A stretch of 53,410 nt of DNA from Candidatus Cloacimonadota bacterium (GCA_019454875.1 JACFNL010000014.1:1-53410), one strand, 5' to 3'. Counted from the first letter of the stretch, positions 26,389 through 36,187 are shown. Notes: generated from the letters alone by a model not told the origin. Program-made: numbers and translations.

Positions 26389-29230
26389 GGATACCCCCCT
26401 GATCCTGAATCAGATATGGTTTCAGATAATGCCCGGTATAAGAACGGGGTTCATGTATGATACCAAAAATCTCCCCCTGATAGATAAGCTCTCCACCTTT
26501 AGAACCACCTTCAGGCCCAAGATCTACAATATAATCAGCACAACGAATCACATCCAGATTATGCTCAATAACCAGAATGGTGTTCCCCTGTTCTACTAAT
26601 CGTCTAAGTACAATCAAAAGCTTGTTGATATCATCATAGTGAAGACCAGTGGTCGGTTCATCAAGAATATAAAGTGTTCGTCCCGTAGACCTGCGTGCCA
26701 GTTCCCTGGATAACTTCACTCTTTGGGCCTCTCCCCCAGATAAAGTGGTAGCACTCTGTCCAAGCTTGATATAACCAAGCCCTACATCCATGAGGGTTTT
26801 GAGAATTCTGGATATAGTAGGAATTTTTTCAAACACCTCGGTAGCTTCTTCAACACTCAGATTCAGGACATCCGATATATTAAGACCACGATACTTCACT
26901 CTGAGGGTAGCTTCATTAAACCTCTTGCTCTTACAGACTTCACAGGGGACATAGACATCAGCTAAAAAATGCATTTCAACTTTGACAACCCCGCCTCCCT
27001 GACAGGTTTCACAACGGCCCCCCTTAACATTAAAGCTGAATCGTCCGGCCTCATATCCATATACCCGGGAATCTTCAAGACCAGAAAACAGATTTCTGAT
27101 ATGATCCCATAACTTGACATAGGTAGCAGGATTGGAGCGGGGAGTTCTGCCTATTGCCTGCTGGTTAATATCAATTACAGAATCAAAATGTTCAAATCCC
27201 GTAATACGGTCGTGAATGCCAATTGAGGCTGAGCCATCATAAAAATGTTTTTGGGCTGCTGGCCAGAGTATGGAATTGATCAATGTGGATTTACCGGTGC
27301 CCGACACTCCGGTAATCACACTCAGACATCCGGTAGGAAAACGAACTGTCACATTTTTCAAATTATTATGACGAGCCCCCTGAATTTCAAGCCACTGATT
27401 TCCTGGAGTAATTCGTTTGAGATTTTCACATACCTTGGAGCGGCCGGAAAGATAAGCTGCGGTCAATGAGGTTTTGTGATTCAGAAGATCGTTGTAAGAT
27501 CCGGAAAAAACAACCTCACCACCATGACTTCCAGCCCGAGGACCAAAATCTACAATATGGTCGGCGGCCCGGATTGTGTCTGTATCATGTTCTACCACCA
27601 ATACAGAGTTGCCTATATCCCTTAAATGTTTTAAGGTATCTATCAGCCTGTCATTATCCTTCTGATGAAGCCCTATGGAAGGCTCATCCAGAATATACAA
27701 AACCCCTGTCAATTCAGAGCCAATCTGGGATGCGAGTCTGATTCTCTGGCTTTCACCCCCAGACAGGGTTGGTGCCAGGCGATTCAGGGTCAGATAATTC
27801 AAACCAACACTGTTTAGAAAACCCAGTCTGCCACGAATCTCTTTAAGGATCTCGGATGCAATTACCTCATCATTGCCTAAAAGTTTGAGGGTATTGACCC
27901 AGTTCAAAGCCTCAGTAATATTAAATCTGCAGAAGTCTCCTATGGAATGATCCGAAATTTTAACAAAGCGGGACTCGGAGCGGACTCTGGAACCTTCGCA
28001 GGCAGGACAGTCCACAGAGCGAAAAAAACGGGTATGGCTCTCTCGGATCTCTTCCTGTTCTTCAGCCACGGACTTCATGCGGCTCATATAAGCAGCCACA
28101 ATTCCCTGAAACCCTGAATGTTCCCCGGTTTTGAGCTGACTCCAGTCCACGGAGGGTTTTGTAGCCTTTCCATAAAAAATGTAATTACGGTCTGCCTGAC
28201 TCAGTTTCTCAAAGGGCACATCCAGTGAAATATCCCTGACCTTCAAAATCGAAAGGATTACCCTGTAAGTCCAGCCAGAAGCCTTGGCCATCGCACTGGC
28301 CCAGGGAATTACTGCTCCCTCTTTAATACTTTTTTTTGGATCGGATATCAGGCAGTTTTCATCGACTTCCATTCTGGTTCCTAAGCCGTTGCAACTGACA
28401 CACATTCCTAGAGGTGAATTGAAGGAGAAAGACTGGGGGGATACTTCAGGAAAAGAAATGCCACAGGATAAACATGCTAGCTTCTCACTCATCAAAACAT
28501 CTGTTTCAAGATCCAGTCTATGCACAATCAATGTCTGGGAAGCCGAATATTTTAAGGCCATTTCAACTGAATCAGTCAACCTTGATGCAATATCAGACTT
28601 CAGAACCAGGCGATCAATGACAATTTCAATATTGTGCTTGCGCTTCTCCTCCAGTTCTATCTTCTGTTCGAGTGGCAAGACCTCACCGTTCACGCGAACA
28701 CGGGTAAAACCAGCTTTCATTGCATCAGAAAACAACCCGGCATGTTCCCCCTTTCGATTGCTAATCAGTGGGGCTAAAATCAGTATTTTGGTCCCTTCTG
28801 GCCAGGACAGAATGGATTGCACCATCTGTTCTGCACTCTGGGCCGACACTGGGGATGAACACTGATAGCAGTATTGTTTCCCAATTCTGGCAAACAGTAC
28901 CCTGAGATAATCATAGATCTCGGTTACCGTACCTACTGTGGAACGGGGATTTTTACTGGCTGCCTTCTGCTCAATGGAAATGGTGGGAGATAGTCCCCGG
29001 ATATAATCATAATGAGGTTTTTCCATCTGCCCAAGAAACTGTCTGGCATAGGCGGAAAGAGATTCCACATAGCGTCTCTGCCCTTCCGCGTAGATGGTAT
29101 CAAAAGCCAAGGATGATTTCCCTGACCCACTGACCCCAGTAAATACGACTAATTTCTTTTTGGGGATTTCCAGACTGACATTTTTGAGATTATGTTCCCG
29201 AGCACCTTTGATGATGAGTTTATCTTCCAT
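26351..29230 (-). CDS. uvrA: Excinuclease ABC subunit A
   Basis: DNA-damage recognition ATPase of nucleotide excision repair. The 959-aa protein starts at ATG 29228-29230 ([17 protein letters not shown]). It has both ABC modules: Walker [20 protein letters not shown] and [13 protein letters not shown]; signatures [12 protein letters not shown] and [11 protein letters not shown]; and zinc-finger cysteines CLSC...CVSC and CETC...CEVC. Complete and of normal length. I see no CTG-N10-CAG-type SOS box in the short upstream gap. Confidence 0.98.
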   Translation of the reverse strand: MEDKLIIKGAREHNLKNVSLEIPKKKLVVFTGVSGSGKSSLAFDTIYAEGQRRYVESLSAYARQFLGQMEKPHYDYIRGLSPTISIEQKAASKNPRSTVGTVTEIYDYLRVLFARIGKQYCYQCSSPVSAQSAEQMVQSILSWPEGTKILILAPLISNRKGEHAGLFSDAMKAGFTRVRVNGEVLPLEQKIELEEKRKHNIEIVIDRLVLKSDIASRLTDSVEMALKYSASQTLIVHRLDLETDVLMSEKLACLSCGISFPEVSPQSFSFNSPLGMCVSCNGLGTRMEVDENCLISDPKKSIKEGAVIPWASAMAKASGWTYRVILSILKVRDISLDVPFEKLSQADRNYIFYGKATKPSVDWSQLKTGEHSGFQGIVAAYMSRMKSVAEEQEEIRESHTRFFRSVDCPACEGSRVRSESRFVKISDHSIGDFCRFNITEALNWVNTLKLLGNDEVIASEILKEIRGRLGFLNSVGLNYLTLNRLAPTLSGGESQRIRLASQIGSELTGVLYILDEPSIGLHQKDNDRLIDTLKHLRDIGNSVLVVEHDTDTIRAADHIVDFGPRAGSHGGEVVFSGSYNDLLNHKTSLTAAYLSGRSKVCENLKRITPGNQWLEIQGARHNNLKNVTVRFPTGCLSVITGVSGTGKSTLINSILWPAAQKHFYDGSASIGIHDRITGFEHFDSVIDINQQAIGRTPRSNPATYVKLWDHIRNLFSGLEDSRVYGYEAGRFSFNVKGGRCETCQGGGVVKVEMHFLADVYVPCEVCKSKRFNEATLRVKYRGLNISDVLNLSVEEATEVFEKIPTISRILKTLMDVGLGYIKLGQSATTLSGGEAQRVKLSRELARRSTGRTLYILDEPTTGLHYDDINKLLIVLRRLVEQGNTILVIEHNLDVIRCADYIVDLGPEGGSKGGELIYQGEIFGIIHEPRSYTGHYLKPYLIQDQGGIHEQKEQLGIGAV

Positions 29231-29259
29231 TGGGGCATTTTCTGCTTGATGGCTTGATT

Positions 29260-29289
29260 TTGTCAATTGCATTGTCAGTCTGTTATGCT
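29260..29289 (+). promoter_or_regulatory. Possible sigma-70 promoter for the M48 protease gene
   Basis: TTGTCA at 29260-29265 and TATGCT at 29284-29289, spacer 18. The -10 ends six bases before ATG 29296, so the transcript would be nearly leaderless; this agrees with the absence of a Shine-Dalgarno sequence before that ATG. Confidence 0.35.
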
Positions 29290-29295
29290 GGCAAC

Positions 29296-30558
29296 ATGTT
29301 TTATCGTGTGCTGATTATTGCATTTCTTTTTTCGACTCCGGTTCACGCTGATCTTAAAAATTTTTTGCGCCGGGTACTGGCTCCGGTCATGAATCTTTCT
29401 GAGGCAGTCCTTGGGGAAACTGTCGCTGCTTCCGTCGCATTGGAGTACGGGGGAGAATGGAAGGAAAGTCCTGAAATCACAGCCTGGGCTACTGAAATTT
29501 TTAATCGGGTTGTTGTCCATGCAGAAAGAGACGGGATCCAATGGAAGTTTAAGGTTGTAAATGCCGATTATGCCAATGCCTTTGCTGTTCCAGGCGGGCA
29601 CATTTTTGTCACAAGTGGACTGTTGAAGAAGGTACGAAGTGACGATGAACTAGCAGCCGTATTAGGGCATGAAATTGGGCATGTAGTGGGCAGGCACTCC
29701 ATGAACAGCCTTGAGCATCAACTCATCTGGCATCTCATTGCCGAACAGATTCGCAAAAAAAGTCACAAGGAAATCGCCACAATAATGCAGGTTTATGGAT
29801 TGTTTCGCGGTATGCGCTACTCCAGACAAAATGAGCAGGAAGCCGACATTTTTGGAGCAAGATACGCTGATTTGGCTGGTTATAACCCCATTGGTATGCA
29901 GCATTTTCTTGAGATAATCAATACAGAGAAAGACCCTGGAAGAATTGGAATTGCCTTCATGAGTCACCCACCAACTCCTCGCCGTATTGAATACGCTGCC
30001 AATCTACAGGGGCAGTTTTCCAAGGAATCTCTGGCCCGCCCGCTAAGACTGAGCCGTCCCTATTCTCAGACTGGTCCGGTGAAATCCATCATGTCTGTTC
30101 CCATACCCTGGCAGCCTTTACATCACCTGACATGGTCCCCATCACTTACCCGCCCCGGATTAGCTGAATCCCTGACTCCTTCAGGAAGCGCCGGACTTTA
30201 TACCCTGGAAACCCACAATGGAGTAACCTGGCAAAAGATTACTAGCATCAGCAACAACCGTGATGTTTCCTTAAAGATCCATCCCCAAAAGATCCCGTCT
30301 GACAAATCTTTGAGGGTGGAGATTCCATTTCAGACCCTTCAGCCACTATCCCAGGGATATTGCTATTTAAAAATCATAGTTCTAAATCAAAATCAGACTA
30401 TGATTGAATCCTCTGAGATTCACAGTATCAGTGCAGACAGCCCCCTGCTGCTGGAACTACCAGCCAATTCCCAGGCCCAGGAAATTATAGTACAGTTTGG
30501 AGTCAAAGACACCAGGGCCCATGCCCTGTTTGGACCCGTAACCATCACAATGCGATAA
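29296..30558 (+). CDS. M48-family metalloprotease, exported
   Basis: A 420-aa protein starting at ATG 29296 with a clear signal peptide (MFYRVLIIAFLFSTPVHA). The zinc site HEIGHVVGRH is at about 125 and the third ligand lies in NEQEADIFGARYADLAGYNP. FAVPGGHIFVTSGLL precedes it as in Oma1/BepA-type proteases. After about residue 240 a separate beta-rich domain follows. BepA-like proteins act on outer-membrane assembly in the periplasm; no TPR is present here. It is three bases before the PilX-like gene. Confidence 0.88.
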   Translation: MFYRVLIIAFLFSTPVHADLKNFLRRVLAPVMNLSEAVLGETVAASVALEYGGEWKESPEITAWATEIFNRVVVHAERDGIQWKFKVVNADYANAFAVPGGHIFVTSGLLKKVRSDDELAAVLGHEIGHVVGRHSMNSLEHQLIWHLIAEQIRKKSHKEIATIMQVYGLFRGMRYSRQNEQEADIFGARYADLAGYNPIGMQHFLEIINTEKDPGRIGIAFMSHPPTPRRIEYAANLQGQFSKESLARPLRLSRPYSQTGPVKSIMSVPIPWQPLHHLTWSPSLTRPGLAESLTPSGSAGLYTLETHNGVTWQKITSISNNRDVSLKIHPQKIPSDKSLRVEIPFQTLQPLSQGYCYLKIIVLNQNQTMIESSEIHSISADSPLLLELPANSQAQEIIVQFGVKDTRAHALFGPVTITMR

Positions 30559-30576
30559 CAAATGAGGCATCAGAAC

Positions 30577-32031
30577 ATGCTTAACAGAAATCTTCGGCAA
30601 AAGGGCAGTGTCCTGGCCATTGTCATGAGCCTTGCTCTCATATTAAGTATTTCTTACTTCGGTATGCATACCTTTGTCTCCAATCGCTCCACTCAGATTC
30701 AAAGAGTGGTAGATGGCCTGATCTTAAAAGAAAATAGTAAAGAAAAGTTAAACCAGCTCATGCAAAGAGCCAAAGACAAACGGCTTTCAGAAACTCACAC
30801 CACCTATTCCACCACCGTAATCGAGGGTAATCTGGAGTACCGCCTTTATGCTGACGAAAAACGCAGCTTACAGTCCCGGTATCTGAACGCCTCAAAACCA
30901 GGTAAATACTACACACTGGACTCCATATATTACATGGTTGAAGCGTGCAATCGACTGGAGTGTTTTACGGCTGTTGCCGAGGAAGTATTTTCTCCTGAAC
31001 CCCTGATGAGTGAAACAGGCTATTCTGCCTGGGATGTTGGTTTTCCTTCTGGCCCGGTTGAACCCATCAGAGCCATTTCCATTCTTACAGTTCTCTCCCC
31101 TCTGGAGTTAAAACAGATCCCCGAGAACTCCTGCACTGATATGAAGGATAGTGATTGCCGCCACAAACTGTATCATTATATCCGCACTGTGAATCAGACC
31201 GCCCGCCAGAATGATTTCAGTTATGCCACCCTAAAACACCGGCTCTCCCAGCAATTTCCATCCTGGCAGGCACAGATCAGTGAAAGAGGTGTACAAAATC
31301 TGTTGAACTCTTTTGATATTCAAAGGCTTTCCGAAAGGGACAATCTTTATTGGGCAATGGCCAGTTTTAAGATTTTGAACACCTTTTATGCTCCCCCTCA
31401 GATTAACCCTGAATCAATCTCACTGCGTGAACCTGTCCTCCCAGAAATTGATCCTGTAAGTGCCACTCAGATCGCCAACCGCTGGTATTCTGGTTCATCC
31501 TTAAAGAGCACTGCCCCCAACCGCTGGCCCGAACTCTATTATTTTGACGGGCGAACAGCCATACAGAATTTTCTACTTAGAGAAAAACTCGAAGAAGAAA
31601 TCCTTTCGGAACCATCAGCCTATTTTAAAGCTTTTACCTTAAATCGGAATCTGGCCATATTTCCTCTCAGATATGAAGTTTCCTGTGTAGCACCCCCTAG
31701 AGGAAATGCCTCTGATTTTTTTCAGTTCGTGAAAAATCTGGAACAGGGCAATGTACCTTTGCTGGAGGGATGTGATGAACCAGGGCCCTTCAAAATCACA
31801 GCCGAGTCTGAAAAGCCGGAGTCTGTAGAAGAAAGTCCTATGCTATTTGTCAATGAAAGGGCCTGGATCAGTCTTGAGTCATTATCCCGCTTCTTCAACA
31901 AGCTTGGGGGTATAAGTTCTAGCGAATTTCCCAAAAATACAGAAAGATTGAGCCACAAAACCACTCATGAATCCAGTCAGGGCAAAACATCATCAGGACT
32001 GTTTTTAATGCCCGCCCTGCTCTCGGAATAA
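30577..32031 (+). CDS. PilX/GspK-like minor pseudopilin, large
   Basis: About 484 aa. The N-terminus has a short leader ending RQKG then SVLAIVMSLALILSISYFGM, a prepilin-peptidase-type site followed by a pilin helix, though the mature position 5 is not the usual Glu, as in GspK/PilX-type minor pilins. Start ATG 30577 has GAGG ten bases before it; ATG 30562 is an alternative. The large periplasmic part has four Cys in two local pairs (EACNRLECF and SCTDMKDSDC) and two further Cys later. The size is nearer GspK than PilX. Two more pseudopilins lie 2-4 kb away on the other strand. Confidence 0.6.
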   Translation: MLNRNLRQKGSVLAIVMSLALILSISYFGMHTFVSNRSTQIQRVVDGLILKENSKEKLNQLMQRAKDKRLSETHTTYSTTVIEGNLEYRLYADEKRSLQSRYLNASKPGKYYTLDSIYYMVEACNRLECFTAVAEEVFSPEPLMSETGYSAWDVGFPSGPVEPIRAISILTVLSPLELKQIPENSCTDMKDSDCRHKLYHYIRTVNQTARQNDFSYATLKHRLSQQFPSWQAQISERGVQNLLNSFDIQRLSERDNLYWAMASFKILNTFYAPPQINPESISLREPVLPEIDPVSATQIANRWYSGSSLKSTAPNRWPELYYFDGRTAIQNFLLREKLEEEILSEPSAYFKAFTLNRNLAIFPLRYEVSCVAPPRGNASDFFQFVKNLEQGNVPLLEGCDEPGPFKITAESEKPESVEESPMLFVNERAWISLESLSRFFNKLGGISSSEFPKNTERLSHKTTHESSQGKTSSGLFLMPALLSE

Positions 32032-32034
32032 TAT

Positions 32035-32967
32035 CTATCGAGGCGAAAGATCCCATACCCAGAGTTCAATGGCCCCTGAGTCCTTGGCATCATGTAAAGG
32101 AATCAGAAGTTTCTCCTGGCTACGCACTGCGGCAGGTCTCATGTCCCAGTTTGGTAAAGGACGAGCTGTAGCCGTTTCCTGTGCCACCTTACCATCCCAT
32201 TGGAAAACCTTAATTTTACTTCCAGAGAAGCCCGCATCCTCAGAAACCAGTTCTACAACTACAATTTCTGAATCTGAGTGCAAAATCCTGGCACCCATAG
32301 CCTCATCCTCAAACGAAAATGAAGCAGCTGCCCCTTCTCCTTTACGAGATATCAAAAATCGGTTGCCTTCAACTTTCAGTGAGACACACTGTCCATTCGC
32401 ATTGCATTGAGGCACTGTCCCGTCCTCGTCAAAAACTGGCTCAGCCTTCATTTTGCCTTCGCCTGAGGAAACTAGTCTGATGACCTTGCCGGAAAAGGAA
32501 TCTACCATCAGGATTCCACCATTGGACTGAATCATCTGCTCAACCACAACCGGGCCAAGACCTTCCAATGAAACTGCTTTCCAGTTTCCTTCCATAGATT
32601 TTAAAAGTCGGCTTTGAGCATCGTCCCAGACATAAAACTCTGTACCCTCGCAAAAAACCATGGAAGGCTCAACAGCCAATTCATCTACAACTCCAGGCAG
32701 AGCTACACTTCTGAGAAACTTGCCCTCGGCATCATAAACAGCTAGTCTTTGTTTAAAACTGTCCAGAAAAACAAACTCATTTCCGTTGATGGCAAAACCT
32801 CTTGGCCCCTCATTCCATTCCTTCAATTCTGTAGAGTTATATTCATCCAGACTGATACGGGACGAACCCAAATCCTGGGAGCTCTGACCAAATGGAATCC
32901 TGACTCCTGCTTCTGTTACAGTTGCACCGATTAACAATGCTGCTACAATCAATTTAAGCACTTGCAT
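32035..32967 (-). CDS. Exported beta-propeller-like protein
   Basis: A 310-aa protein with a signal peptide (MQVLKLIVAALLIGATVTEA) and AAGGAG five bases before the ATG. The body contains repeated short blade-like segments (RGFAINGNEFVFLDSFKQRLAVYDAEGKF, GGILMVDSFSGKVIRLV), as in NHL/six-bladed propellers. No enzyme motif. Last gene of the six-gene surface operon; its stop is three bases from the convergent PilX-like stop. Confidence 0.6.
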   Translation of the reverse strand: MQVLKLIVAALLIGATVTEAGVRIPFGQSSQDLGSSRISLDEYNSTELKEWNEGPRGFAINGNEFVFLDSFKQRLAVYDAEGKFLRSVALPGVVDELAVEPSMVFCEGTEFYVWDDAQSRLLKSMEGNWKAVSLEGLGPVVVEQMIQSNGGILMVDSFSGKVIRLVSSGEGKMKAEPVFDEDGTVPQCNANGQCVSLKVEGNRFLISRKGEGAAASFSFEDEAMGARILHSDSEIVVVELVSEDAGFSGSKIKVFQWDGKVAQETATARPLPNWDMRPAAVRSQEKLLIPLHDAKDSGAIELWVWDLSPR

Positions 32968-32976
32968 ATAGACTCC

Positions 32977-33795
32977 TTATTTAGCTATATCCACAGAGAA
33001 GTTTTTGGGTGAACGCCATATCTGACGAAAACTGGCACCTGTAATGGTCCGCTTACCTTGCAAAGCCGGGTCATGGACAATCACATCTCCATTGCCTGTC
33101 ACTCCCACAACAACAATGACATGCCCAGGAGTAGTCCTGGCATAACCATCTGTGTATCGGATAGGCCCATCAATCCTGACAATCTGTGGTCTGCCCTGAG
33201 CGACCAGACTTTTTAAACCAGCAATGTTCAAGTTGTTGCGCATCTGGGATTTTCCCATGCCATGAGCCTTGGCCATATTGACCATAGGTGGATAGGACGC
33301 ACCAGCATCTTTAATATACATCTGTCCCTGAGAACCCTGGCGAACCTGTCTATTGGTCCCGGGAACAGTCAGACCCCAGTAATCCCGGGATTTATTCACC
33401 CCATAAAAACTCATCACCATCTGGAAGGCTGTTGGTCCACAATAGGCATGCGGCCTCCAGGACTGTCCCCCTGGAGAATGTGGATCCTTGCCCTGACCCT
33501 GAGTGTAACTTGGCACACCAGTTATTTCTACTCCACCACCGGGTAGATTTCTCACACCAGCTCCAGTAGCAGGAGCGGATGGATTGGAATCACTACCAGC
33601 TGTTGTATCGGCAGGATTTTCCGACAGCACCGCTCCAGGAGAACTGGAACCGGGTTCGGTTGAGTCTCTCCAGGTTCCTGCCGTGGTCCCACCTGCATCC
33701 GTCGAGGTGGAAGCTCCCTGTTCACAACCAGCAAGCAGGATCACCATTGCGACCAGGGTCAAAAGCATTTTTAATCGAGTGTTTCCGGATCTCAT
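32977..33795 (-). CDS. Lipoprotein with C39-like cysteine-peptidase domain
   Basis: About 272 aa. ATG 33793-33795 has GGAG six to seven bases upstream. A type II signal peptide ends in the lipobox LLAGC (Cys near 24). A Thr/Ser/Gly/Pro-rich linker carries TDAG and TWRDSTEP. The catalytic domain (about 95-270) is Peptidase_C39_2-like: YCGPTAFQMVMSFYG with the Cys, GHVIVVVGV with the His, and VIVHDPA with the Asp. Expected location is the outer leaflet of a membrane, facing the periplasm or exterior. The N-terminal module is shared with the CHAP lipoprotein at 35194-35889. Confidence 0.75.
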   Translation of the reverse strand: MRSGNTRLKMLLTLVAMVILLAGCEQGASTSTDAGGTTAGTWRDSTEPGSSSPGAVLSENPADTTAGSDSNPSAPATGAGVRNLPGGGVEITGVPSYTQGQGKDPHSPGGQSWRPHAYCGPTAFQMVMSFYGVNKSRDYWGLTVPGTNRQVRQGSQGQMYIKDAGASYPPMVNMAKAHGMGKSQMRNNLNIAGLKSLVAQGRPQIVRIDGPIRYTDGYARTTPGHVIVVVGVTGNGDVIVHDPALQGKRTITGASFRQIWRSPKNFSVDIAK

Positions 33796-33825
33796 ATTTT
33801 TCTCCAATCTACTCCACTGTCACAT

Positions 33826-34305
33826 TCACAATAGCCTCTGAACCTCATAAACCGAAGAGATCCGTTCCATCCCGTTTGGGGACTCACGAAACACTTCCAG
33901 ATGCAAAACACCTTCGGCCACCTGTCTTGCGACAAACTGGCTCACTCCAAAGTACAAATCCCTGAACTGCTGTCTTTTATGGCTATACTGCACCAGCCGG
34001 TTCATCTGATTGACAAACAGAACCAAAACATCCCCCTGCCTGTCTACCATTACTACCTGATGCGAGGGCAACTGCTCCTCACGGGATTCATGGTAAGCCG
34101 GCACAAGAAATTCTCTGGTACTGTCCATTTCCTGATATAAAAGCCTAGGCAAAAGTAATAGTGCCGAATCTTCTTCCAACTGCCCCATGACCTTCATGGA
34201 ATTTCTGAGCCAGATAGCACCATATCCCAAAAATCCCAGAATCATGGCCGACAAACCAGCGGCAACAGCCAATTCAGCCAGAGTAAATCCACGGCTCTTT
34301 CTCAT
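33826..34305 (-). CDS. Pseudopilin (type II secretion/type IV pilus-like)
   Basis: About 159 aa. The prepilin signature RKSRG then FTLAELAVAAGLSAMILGFLGYG is at the start, with the usual Glu at mature position 5. ATG 34303-34305 overlaps the upstream pseudopilin stop as ATGA. The C-terminal domain is a small alpha/beta part without a family-specific motif. Prepilin peptidase, ATPase and secretin genes are not in the window. Confidence 0.8.
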   Translation of the reverse strand: MRKSRGFTLAELAVAAGLSAMILGFLGYGAIWLRNSMKVMGQLEEDSALLLLPRLLYQEMDSTREFLVPAYHESREEQLPSHQVVMVDRQGDVLVLFVNQMNRLVQYSHKRQQFRDLYFGVSQFVARQVAEGVLHLEVFRESPNGMERISSVYEVQRLL

Positions 34306-34646
34306 TGCACATTCCATTGGATTCTTAAGTCACTAAAGAACCTGTTCACCACAATATTCTGTCTAGGGCTAATACAACTACGGGTCAATTGAAACATACC
34401 CTCCAAAGAATTTTTTGTATCCTCACATTTAAGCTGAGAGAGGTTTCCAGTATATGCAGGAACAGATATCTCCCGACTCAGAGGTCTAACTCTTTGAGAA
34501 TCCACTAAGGCATAAATCATAATTCTTAAATGCTCCACCCTTTTTACCGCACTGCCAATCAGGTTTAAGGCAAATCCAAATACGATTCCAAGTATGACAA
34601 TCCCAATCATCAGCTCTGCTAGTGAGAATCCTCTGTTTCTCAACAT
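34302..34646 (-). CDS. Small pseudopilin
   Basis: A 114-aa protein with prepilin leader MLRNRG then FSLAELMIGIVILGIVFGFALNLIG, Glu at mature position 5. Two Cys later (LKCEDT, RSCISP) could form a disulphide. Its size suits a GspI/GspH-like minor pseudopilin. It lies five bases after the secreted 180-aa gene and overlaps the next pseudopilin. Confidence 0.8.
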   Translation of the reverse strand: MLRNRGFSLAELMIGIVILGIVFGFALNLIGSAVKRVEHLRIMIYALVDSQRVRPLSREISVPAYTGNLSQLKCEDTKNSLEGMFQLTRSCISPRQNIVVNRFFSDLRIQWNVQ

Positions 34647-34651
34647 TTTAT

Positions 34652-35194
34652 CTACTCAGGAAAAATTTTGTCGTTAAGATACAATACAGTGTAATAATCA
34701 AAAACCAGTGCCTGACACTGATTCAGCTTGCCCACCGTATCTGAGTCGGCCTGCAACTGGGAAGTCAGTTCTGCCATCAGATTTGATCCCAAATGCTCAT
34801 GTACCAGGGCAAAATAATAACCTACTTCCTCTTTTGGATTCTTTTTGTTGAGCTCCTGAGCCAGCTTCATAACCTCAGCATCCAGAAGATCCCCATGTGT
34901 TATCAGCTTTTCCTGTAATACATCCTTAAGCTTGGCCTTCTCTACAGTTTTTTCATCCCTGTCCGGAAACACACGAGGAACATGAGTACTGAGAATAGAC
35001 CAGCCAAGGGAAGTATATTCCGCGTTGGACCCAGACCAGGAATAGGTTTCTCCGTAAAGCTTGATGGACTCTTCAGAACCTTCAGAAGCTCTCAATTCAA
35101 TAGTTGCCATGGCATCGCCAGGTTCCATGGCAGAAAAAGCCGCCACAACCCAGAATGCTGCCGATAAAACCCTGTTTAAAAAATTCAAATACAT
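34652..35194 (-). CDS. Secreted protein of unknown function
   Basis: A 180-aa protein with an N-terminal hydrophobic segment (about 6-22) that looks like a signal peptide, then a charged, mostly helical body with no recognised motif. ATG overlaps the stop of the CHAP lipoprotein gene (TAATG), so it is translated together with it. Its place between a lipoprotein and two pseudopilins suggests a surface role. Confidence 0.6.
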   Translation of the reverse strand: MYLNFLNRVLSAAFWVVAAFSAMEPGDAMATIELRASEGSEESIKLYGETYSWSGSNAEYTSLGWSILSTHVPRVFPDRDEKTVEKAKLKDVLQEKLITHGDLLDAEVMKLAQELNKKNPKEEVGYYFALVHEHLGSNLMAELTSQLQADSDTVGKLNQCQALVFDYYTVLYLNDKIFPE

Positions 35195-35889
35195 TATCTC
35201 TGCCCCCTATAAATCCAAGCCCCATGAAAGTTTCTTGGCACAGAACCACCTGGATTAGGAGAGCAGGAACCATAACAGTAAGAGCGATTCCCCGAAGCAT
35301 CTGCTGTAACCATTTCCACATGCCCGTAGTTTGCTCCCACTGATGCCCCGTTTCTGAATTGACCAGGAGGCATGCCCGTAGCATTATATACCATGACACT
35401 GCCCAGTGGGCACTGGGATGGGGAACTACAGTCAACCCTTTCCCAACCCGGAGTTCTACTTAAAATGCCAGACCACATTGTACCGTGCCCTTGACCGTTG
35501 TGTGGATAACCCAGTCTGCCCAGAAGCATTCGCACCCCACGACCACAGTTTCCACCAGTTACTCCGGTAAGTCGGGACTGACGGTGGGCATTTTGAGCCT
35601 GAGCCAATGTCATTCCACCCTGTGAAGAAGTGGCGGGTGCTGGTTCCGGGTTTTTGTTAATGGCATCATTGATTGCACCAAGAGCACCAGTATTGTTTGT
35701 TGTGTCAGTGGCAGCATAACCAAGAGCTGTGGTGGATGGGGGTTCTGCTGAATCTCTCCAGGAGCCTGCGTCGGTAGTCGCGGTGGCACCTGGTGCTTCA
35801 GACTGATTTTCACAGCCGGCCAGAAAAAAGACCATCAGTGCCAGACTCGTAACAAGCTTGAGAGTATCTTTGTGGGAACGGTATTTCAT
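35194..35889 (-). CDS. Lipoprotein with CHAP-like cysteine-peptidase domain
   Basis: A 231-aa protein with signal peptide and lipobox FLAGC (Cys near 26). The linker contains TDAGSWRDSAEP, nearly the same as in the C39 lipoprotein. The C-terminal domain has GNCGRGVRMLLGRLGY (candidate Cys nucleophile near 120) and NYGHVEMVTADASGN (His), separated by QCPLGSVMVYN as in CHAP domains. CHAP proteins usually cleave peptidoglycan peptides. First gene of the six-gene operon, about 30 nt after a good promoter. Confidence 0.72.
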   Translation of the reverse strand: MKYRSHKDTLKLVTSLALMVFFLAGCENQSEAPGATATTDAGSWRDSAEPPSTTALGYAATDTTNNTGALGAINDAINKNPEPAPATSSQGGMTLAQAQNAHRQSRLTGVTGGNCGRGVRMLLGRLGYPHNGQGHGTMWSGILSRTPGWERVDCSSPSQCPLGSVMVYNATGMPPGQFRNGASVGANYGHVEMVTADASGNRSYCYGSCSPNPGGSVPRNFHGAWIYRGQR

Positions 35890-35925
35890 GCAATCAACCC
35901 CTATCGTATTACACTTCCATGATCA

Positions 35926-35954
35926 AGCATACGAACAGTTGTTAAATGCGTCAA
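35926..35954 (-). promoter_or_regulatory. Sigma-70-type promoter for the surface lipoprotein/pseudopilin operon
   Basis: Minus strand: TTGACG at 35949-35954, 17-base spacer, TATGCT at 35926-35931. Predicted start near 35919, giving a leader of about 30 nt to ATG 35889 with GGGG before it. Confidence 0.55.
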
Positions 35955-35960
35955 GTGCAG

Positions 35961-35989
35961 AAAAAGAAAAAGGCCCGCAATTGCGAGCC
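35961..35989 (-). terminator. Rho-independent terminator after tRNA-Ile/tRNA-Ala
   Basis: On the minus strand GGCTCGC-AATT-GCGGGCC (35972-35989) forms a seven-pair stem with a four-base loop and runs into a T-rich tract. It closes the tRNA unit before the lipoprotein operon promoter. Confidence 0.8.
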
Positions 35990-36000
35990 TCATTCAAAAG

Positions 36001-36073
36001 TGGATGATAGCGGATTCGAACCGCTGACCCCATGCTTGCAAGGCATGTGCTCTACCAGCTGAGCTAATCACCC
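36001..36073 (-). tRNA. tRNA-Ala(TGC)
   Basis: Folds as a standard tRNA: acceptor GGGTGAT/ATCATCC, D arm, anticodon loop with TGC, T arm GGTTCGAATCC. Discriminator A; the 3' CCA is not encoded (next bases CTT). Six bases after tRNA-Ile in the same direction. Confidence 0.95.
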
Positions 36074-36079
36074 ATGTCA

Positions 36080-36156
<77 letters not shown>

Positions 36157-36187
36157 ATATCCTAGGCCGAAGCCGTAAGAGGAAGGC

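Noticed and set aside
29231..29295. SOS box upstream of uvrA
   Set aside because: I looked for CTG-N10-CAG and similar LexA-type palindromes and saw none convincing; only a CAATTG palindrome is present.
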